Below, piece after piece: positions 59,331 through 64,000 of a stretch of DNA of 64,000 bases. The DNA lies in contig NC_080074.1 in assembly GCF_949987535.1 (NCBI RefSeq), positions 30,403,478 through 30,467,477 of the forward strand. The letters run 5' to 3'. The position numbers were made by a program, and so were the translations under genes. The DNA is from Balaenoptera acutorostrata. Taxonomy: Eukaryota > Chordata > Mammalia > Artiodactyla > Balaenopteridae. Each line of letters begins with the position of its first letter. Positions within the stretch are counted from its first letter, which is position 1. Under the pieces are notes generated by a model that saw only the letters and a program-made list of their open reading frames with translations, ran no database searches and was not told the origin of the DNA.

Positions 59331-59650
59331 TTGCATAATTTTTTTTTCTTATTTTTTTTTAACATCTTTATTGGAGTATAATTGCTTTACAATGGTGTGT
59401 TAGTTTCTGCTTTATAACAAAGTGAATCAGCTATACATATACATATATCCCCATATCTCCTCCTTCTTGCGTCTCCCTCTCACCCTCCCTATCCCACCCC
59501 TCTAGGTGGTCACAAAGCACCAAACTATCTCCCTGTGCTATGCGGCTGCTTCCCACTAGCTATCTATTTTACATTTGACAGCATATATAAGTCTATGCCA
59601 CTCTCTCACTTCGTCCCAGCTTACCCTTCCTCCTCCCCATTGCATAACTT
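59331..59650 (-). mobile_element. 5'-truncated L1 3' end, minus strand, with TSD
   Basis: This is the reversed 3' UTR of the same L1 group as L1A-C: 'catctttattggagtataattg', 'ctttataacaaagtgaatcag', 'atcccacccctctaggtgg' and 'cttcgtcccagcttaccc'. The flanks 'ttgcataattt' (59331-59341) and 'ttgcataactt' (59640-59650) differ at one base. Only about 300 bases of the element were inserted. Confidence 0.92.
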
Positions 59651-59662
59651 TTAAAGAATGCT

Positions 59663-60044
59663 CTAGCCTTTTTTTAAAAATAGATTATTTATTTATTTAT
59701 TTATTTATTGGCTGCGTTGGGTCTTCATTGCTCCATGCGGGCTTTCTCTAATTGCAGCGAGAGGGGACCACTCTTCATTGCAGTGCGTGGGCTTCTCATT
59801 GCAATGGCTTTTCTTGTTGTGGAGCACAGGCTCTAGGCACACAGGCTTCAGTAGTTGTGGCACGCAGGCTTCAGAAGTTGTGGCTCACGGGCTCTAGAGT
59901 GCAGGCTCAGTAGTTGTGGCGCACGGGCTTAGTTGCTCTGTGGCATGTGGGATCCTCCTGGACAAGGGCTTGAACCCATGTCCCCTGCATTGGCAGGCAG
60001 ATTCTTAACCACTGTACCACCAGGGAAGCCCCTAGCCTTTTTTT
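59663..60044 (-). mobile_element. Older, longer CHR-type SINE, minus strand, with 13-bp TSD
   Basis: The body (59676-60031) has (ATTT)n at the left and 'ccaccagggaagcc' at the right. Unlike the other copies it keeps an extra internal stretch (about 59825-59940) in which a 'caggcttcagtagttgtgg'-like unit recurs three times. The repeats 'ctagccttttttt' at 59663-59675 and 60032-60044 are identical. It is more diverged than the others and probably represents an earlier subfamily. Confidence 0.92.
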
Positions 60045-60170
60045 GACTAACATTTATTGAGTTTCTACTATGCCCAAGTTATTATGCTTCTGCCTGGAAA
60101 CAAAAGGAAAAACAAGACATTGTTGGTTTTAATTAAGAACCCAGCAATTTAAAAAGGAAGAGAGAAACAC
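60045..60170 (-). repeat. L2 LINE 3' end, minus strand
   Basis: 'gactaacatttattgagtttctactatgc' (in two parts) followed by 'aacaagacattgttgg' resembles the reversed L2 3' end. It is short and diverged. Confidence 0.5.
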
Positions 60171-61289
60171 AAAACCACAAAGCTCTAGCACCATGCTGTA
60201 AGTGAAATCATAAAAGCATGTACAGAGTGGGAATTCAGAAGAAGAAATACTAACTTTTTCAAAGTGTTTCAGGGAAATCTTTATAAACAAAGTGACATAA
60301 ACAGAATTTTTGGATTAGTCACTGTTTGCTAAAAAAGTTAAGCAGTCCCTTCTAGTAGAGCCAAAAGCATGAAAAAAGGAATGTATATGGAAGATTGGCA
60401 AAATCAACATTATATGTATCTATAGTATCTCAATGTACTGGGACTTCTTCTATAGATAATTATGGTGATGATAGTAATAAAAATGATGATGATGGTGAAT
60501 ATTTATTGAACACTAACTAGGTCAACTCACAAAAATCAATTTCCTAAAACATATTTTGTCGCATAATTAATTTTCTGAAATTCTGATTACTGATTTACTA
60601 GAAATAGTTTTAAGTGCTTTAACAGGAATATTCAATTTCTGAAACTGAATATATTCAGTATTCATCACTGGATAAGGAAAGTTTTTCAAAACTTTTTGTG
60701 GCTTCTATGTCAATATCTCAATATTTATCTTTTAGCACTTTTAAGTAATGTTTATATATTTTCTCAATTTCATACTTATGATTAAAGGTGATCATAATTG
60801 AGATACATTCTTTAGACTATATGTAAATTATTTATCTGTTGTCTTTCAACTCTAAACCAGCCATTCTATACTCTGCTTTGAGATACAAGCATAGAGGCTC
60901 TATAAAATATCTTCCTCCTCCCTAAGCTGGCTCCCTGTTAGGATGTGCTAGAGGAAAAATGCTAGAGGAAAAATGCAAGGGGAGAGAAGAAATAAGGGAT
61001 TGCTCCTTCCTGTTTTCTTTCTGCTTTCTCCCTGCTTTTTTTCTATTCCTGTCATGCTTGGTTTTTCATTCCAGCAGGATCAATTCTTTCCAGGAGCAGC
61101 ATTTGAATCCAGTTTCCTGTTTTTCAAACACCAACCAGAAGTAGATAGTTCAGCATTACAACTTTCCTCAAGAAGTGGTATTTTAGCAATGGTTTGTAAA
61201 CTTATTTGGTTATGGAATCCTTTGGGGGAACAATTTATTCAAACTGTATTCCATGAAATACACTTATTCTCAACAACATGATCAATGAA
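60171..61289. other. Unassigned sequence
   Basis: No gene is recognised. A small tandem copy 'tgctagaggaaaaa' x2 occurs at about 60946-60974. The 102-codon frame at 60973-61281 and the overlapping 61-codon frame translate pyrimidine-rich DNA without any domain I recognise. Confidence 0.4.
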
Positions 61290-61520
61290 TGTTTAATAAT
61301 AATGTTCACTGAGTGCCTATTATTATTGGCAGAATCGTTCTAACTCAGAAAATATTAATGACTACTCTATGAGGCAGGTACTATCTTTATACCAATTTCA
61401 CAGATTAAAAAACTGGGGACTGAGGCAAGAGGAGTAACCTGACTTGCCCCAATTTACTGAGCTACTAAGTAGCAGAGCTCATATAAATCCAGAATTTGAA
61501 AATGTAACTAACCACCACAT
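61290..61520 (-). repeat. MIR SINE, minus strand
   Basis: 'ctctatgaggcaggtactatc', 'caatttcacagattaaaaaac', 'gactgaggcaagagg', 'gacttgccccaatttactgag' and 'ctaagtagcagagctc' follow the reversed MIR sequence closely. Confidence 0.85.
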
Positions 61521-61539
61521 TATGTTGCCACTTAGATTA

Positions 61540-62260
61540 CTGTAGCAGATTTAGCAGAGGTGGAAATACCACAAGTAGACGTATCAATAATTGTTACACG
61601 ATATTTTGAATTAAGGCCATGGCAATAGGAGTAGAGAAAAGAGTACAGATTCAAATAACCAGCAGAGGTTAAACAAGGAGGATCTGGTAACCTATTGGAT
61701 ATGGAGAGTAAAGAAGAGAGAAGAGCAAAACAGTTGTATTGTTATCTACTGCTGTATTGCAAACACTCAAATCTTAGTGGTTTTCAAGAACAGCAGTTAT
61801 TTAGCTCTCAGATCTACATGGTCCCTGGGGGGTGGCGTAGGGGGGGATGCTTGGTTTACCAGGATTTTACTCAGGTGTCTGCATTCACCGGGCAGGCTGC
61901 TATGAGTTAATTTTTCTGATCTTGGACTTTCTCCTGTCTCTGGAGCCTTAGCACAGATCCAGGGATGCCACCATATAGATCACTAAGGTTTCTACTTTGA
62001 ATGGCTAGTGGGATAGCAACCATTAACTAAGATATCAAAAACAAGAGTGAAAGGAGCAAATTTGAGAGGTAAAATGAGTGAAAATATTAGTGCTGATTGG
62101 GACATATCAAACTTGAAGTAAGATAGGTGGAGATATCTCACAGGCACTTAAATATGGGTCTGGAGGTGGAGAGAAAGAAAACATCTAGAAATGGGGACAT
62201 GGAAATTAATAACAAAGTCATAGGTTTTTGTAGTATCATTCATGGAGACTATGTAGAGCA
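61540..62260. repeat. Old L2-related repeat, interrupted by another old repeat
   Basis: About 61560-61725 ('ggccatggcaataggagtagag') and 62040-62250 ('aatttgagaggtaaaatgag', 'gataggtggagatatctcac', 'atgggtctggaggtggag') read as two halves of one old repeat, related to 19430-19920. Between them, 61735-61960 ('ttatctactgctgtattgc', 'aacagcagttatttagctctc') looks like a second family, also seen at 63893-64000. Names are uncertain. Confidence 0.4.
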
Positions 62261-63892
62261 GAAATCAGGACCATTCTGAAATTGGCCAATAATTCTGCTA
62301 TATTTTGCTTCTGGTACCTTAGGTAACCTAGTAATGACTGTCCGTGAAAGGACCATTTAATATTATTGAGATAGAATGATCATGATTGTTATCATATAGT
62401 CTTTCTGCAAAATTAGATGTATTTGACTCACCTTTCAAGAAAAAAAAATTTCTTCTGCAGAAGAAGAAACTAGAGAGGAGAAGAAGCAGAGATAAAATGA
62501 TCTTCAATTATCAATAGCTATATAATAGGAGAAATACAAGTGATAGAAGAGAGCAAGCTTTCGTTTACTTAGAAATACCTTCCTAACATTGAGGGCATGA
62601 TGGTGATGTCTATAGGACTGCGGGCAACCTTTTTGAGCATGTTTATTAATGGTATTTCAGGGATTCAAGGAAATGTATTAAGTGATTTCTTATGGTCTGT
62701 ACTAATCCCATTACTCCATAAAACCAATTTAATCAAGAATCCTAAAGAATGTGTCTATCACTGGTTTGTTATAATAAATACCATATTTAGAACCCAAATT
62801 TAATAAGCTTTCTTGAATTTCCCAATTTAAAACTGAAGCATGTGGTTTAATTTAATGAAAAATTAATAACAAGCATAATAACTAATACATATTGAGTATA
62901 TGAAAGCATTTTAAGTAATATCCCTCAACACTATTTCTTGCATTTATATAATCTCTATTTTCTTTTGAAATAATTATCACATACACATACCAAAAACCCT
63001 GACATATTTTGGTGTAATGGGAATGATGTCCAACGGCTGTTCCCTTTTAATTTTCTTGTATTTGGCCATCCTCATCAATAATATTCTCGAGGCATGCATT
63101 TGCCTCATGAAGGATCAGAATTGTGCAACGTGTATGCAATGGGAAAGAGGGAGTCAAATTGTGGTTTTGGCATCTGGAGTAAAAATCCTTCAGCCCATAT
63201 CAAAACAATAATTTTGAAAATCTGGCTATGTTAAAAAAAGAATATAAATGGTTTTAACTGCTATAATACAATGACATTTAAGCTTGCCCAGTATATCATA
63301 GATTTTGCTATCTATAAACTAGAGATGGAGGGAATCCAGATCATGACAAAAAGAAAGATTGGTGAGGGAAGCACATTTCTTCAAGCTTAGAATATTATAA
63401 GAATAAGAAAGGAGACAGTGATATGGGAAGCAGACAGAATTGCATGCTTGACCTTCCTAAGCATGTCGGACAGATTGATGGGGAACCTAGAGCCAAAAGA
63501 CTGTCTGCTTAGCTTTCTACTTGAAACTCTGGGGAGAAACTACCATGTAGGCTGGAACAGCCCAAGTCTGTGGGATGATGGTCCAGCACAGCCAAGAGAA
63601 GTGTTTAGGTAGGTGAGTATGAAGCATCACTCCTAGATCTCCACAGTCTGCATATAGCATAGATATGTCATGCTTGACTAAGACAAAGTAGAAGTCTTTG
63701 GATGGTCAGTAGACCAGGACACAGAGACAAAAGTGCAGAAACTTTGTGTCAGAGGCAAACAGTGAAGACCACAAACTTCAGTGATAAGAACCAGCATGAT
63801 GCCTGAAAATGTGTATACTTAAGTGGTCATCAGTCAGACTAGATTGTTTCACTACAGGGTGTAGTAAAGATCAAGAAGATATGACATGGACC
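62261..63892. other. Unassigned sequence
   Basis: No gene, RNA or repeat is recognised. Open frames of 64-68 codons (62597-62803, 63017-63211, 63418-63612) have no domain. 63017-63211 starts with a hydrophobic stretch, but nothing supports it as a gene. Confidence 0.4.
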
Positions 63893-64000
63893 TGCATTAG
63901 TGTCCTATTGCTGCTGCAACAAATGACCACAAACAATGGTTTAAGCAACAGTAATATATTATCTTATAGTTTTGGAGGTCATATATCCAAAGTGGGTGTT
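63893..64000 (+). repeat. Old interspersed repeat running off the window end
   Basis: 'tgtcctattgctgctgcaac', 'aaatgaccacaaacaatgg', 'taatatattatcttatag' and 'ttttggaggtcatatatcc' follow a very common mammalian repeat ('ctgctgtaacaaattaccac', 'ttattatcttacagttctgg'). The window ends inside it. I cannot name the family with confidence. Confidence 0.6.

Overview
The window is mammalian intergenic or deep-intronic DNA, almost certainly from a cetacean (whale or dolphin). Two things point there. Six full tRNA-derived SINEs begin with 'ggcttccctggtgg' or its descendant and end in (AAAT)n tails, which is the CHR-type SINE layout of whales, with a seventh short relative. The LINE-1 copies are closely related to one another and match the L1 lineage I know from cetartiodactyls and cetaceans. 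No host protein-coding exon, rRNA, tRNA or known ncRNA gene was recognised. Most open frames are pieces or antisense shadows of L1.

Layout. 1-2.2 kb is mostly unassigned, with one MIR. 2.2-7.0 kb is decayed ancient L1 (plus strand), split by a minus-strand L1 fragment with a clear target-site duplication (TSD). 8.46-15.63 kb is a full-length, TSD-flanked L1 on the plus strand (here 'L1A'). 15.6-21.8 kb carries three SINEs and old MIR/L2 pieces. 21.77-35.59 kb is a nested structure: a full-length minus-strand L1 ('L1C') cut by a full-length plus-strand L1 ('L1B'). 38.29-44.66 kb is a defective class I (ERV1-like) provirus with two unequal LTRs, remnants of gag, protease and env, and no recognisable reverse transcriptase. 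44.7-64 kb is unassigned sequence with two related solo LTRs, a Tigger-like DNA transposon, hAT-like fragments, 5'-truncated L1 tails (one carrying an inserted retrocopy), SINEs, MIR and L2.

How the parts relate. L1 supplies the retrotransposition machinery. The SINEs, the retrocopy at 55.03-55.43 kb and the truncated L1s all have A-rich tails and short direct repeats, as expected for L1-driven insertion. All three full-length L1s are broken in ORF1 and ORF2, so none looks able to move by itself.

I found no convincing new biological system. The observations most worth checking are an identical in-frame stop in ORF1 of L1A and L1C, the L1-in-L1 nest that forms a roughly 6-kb inverted repeat, the retrocopy inside an L1 tail, and repeat structure within the provirus. 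Repeat family names come from memory of consensus sequences and are tentative unless stated otherwise.
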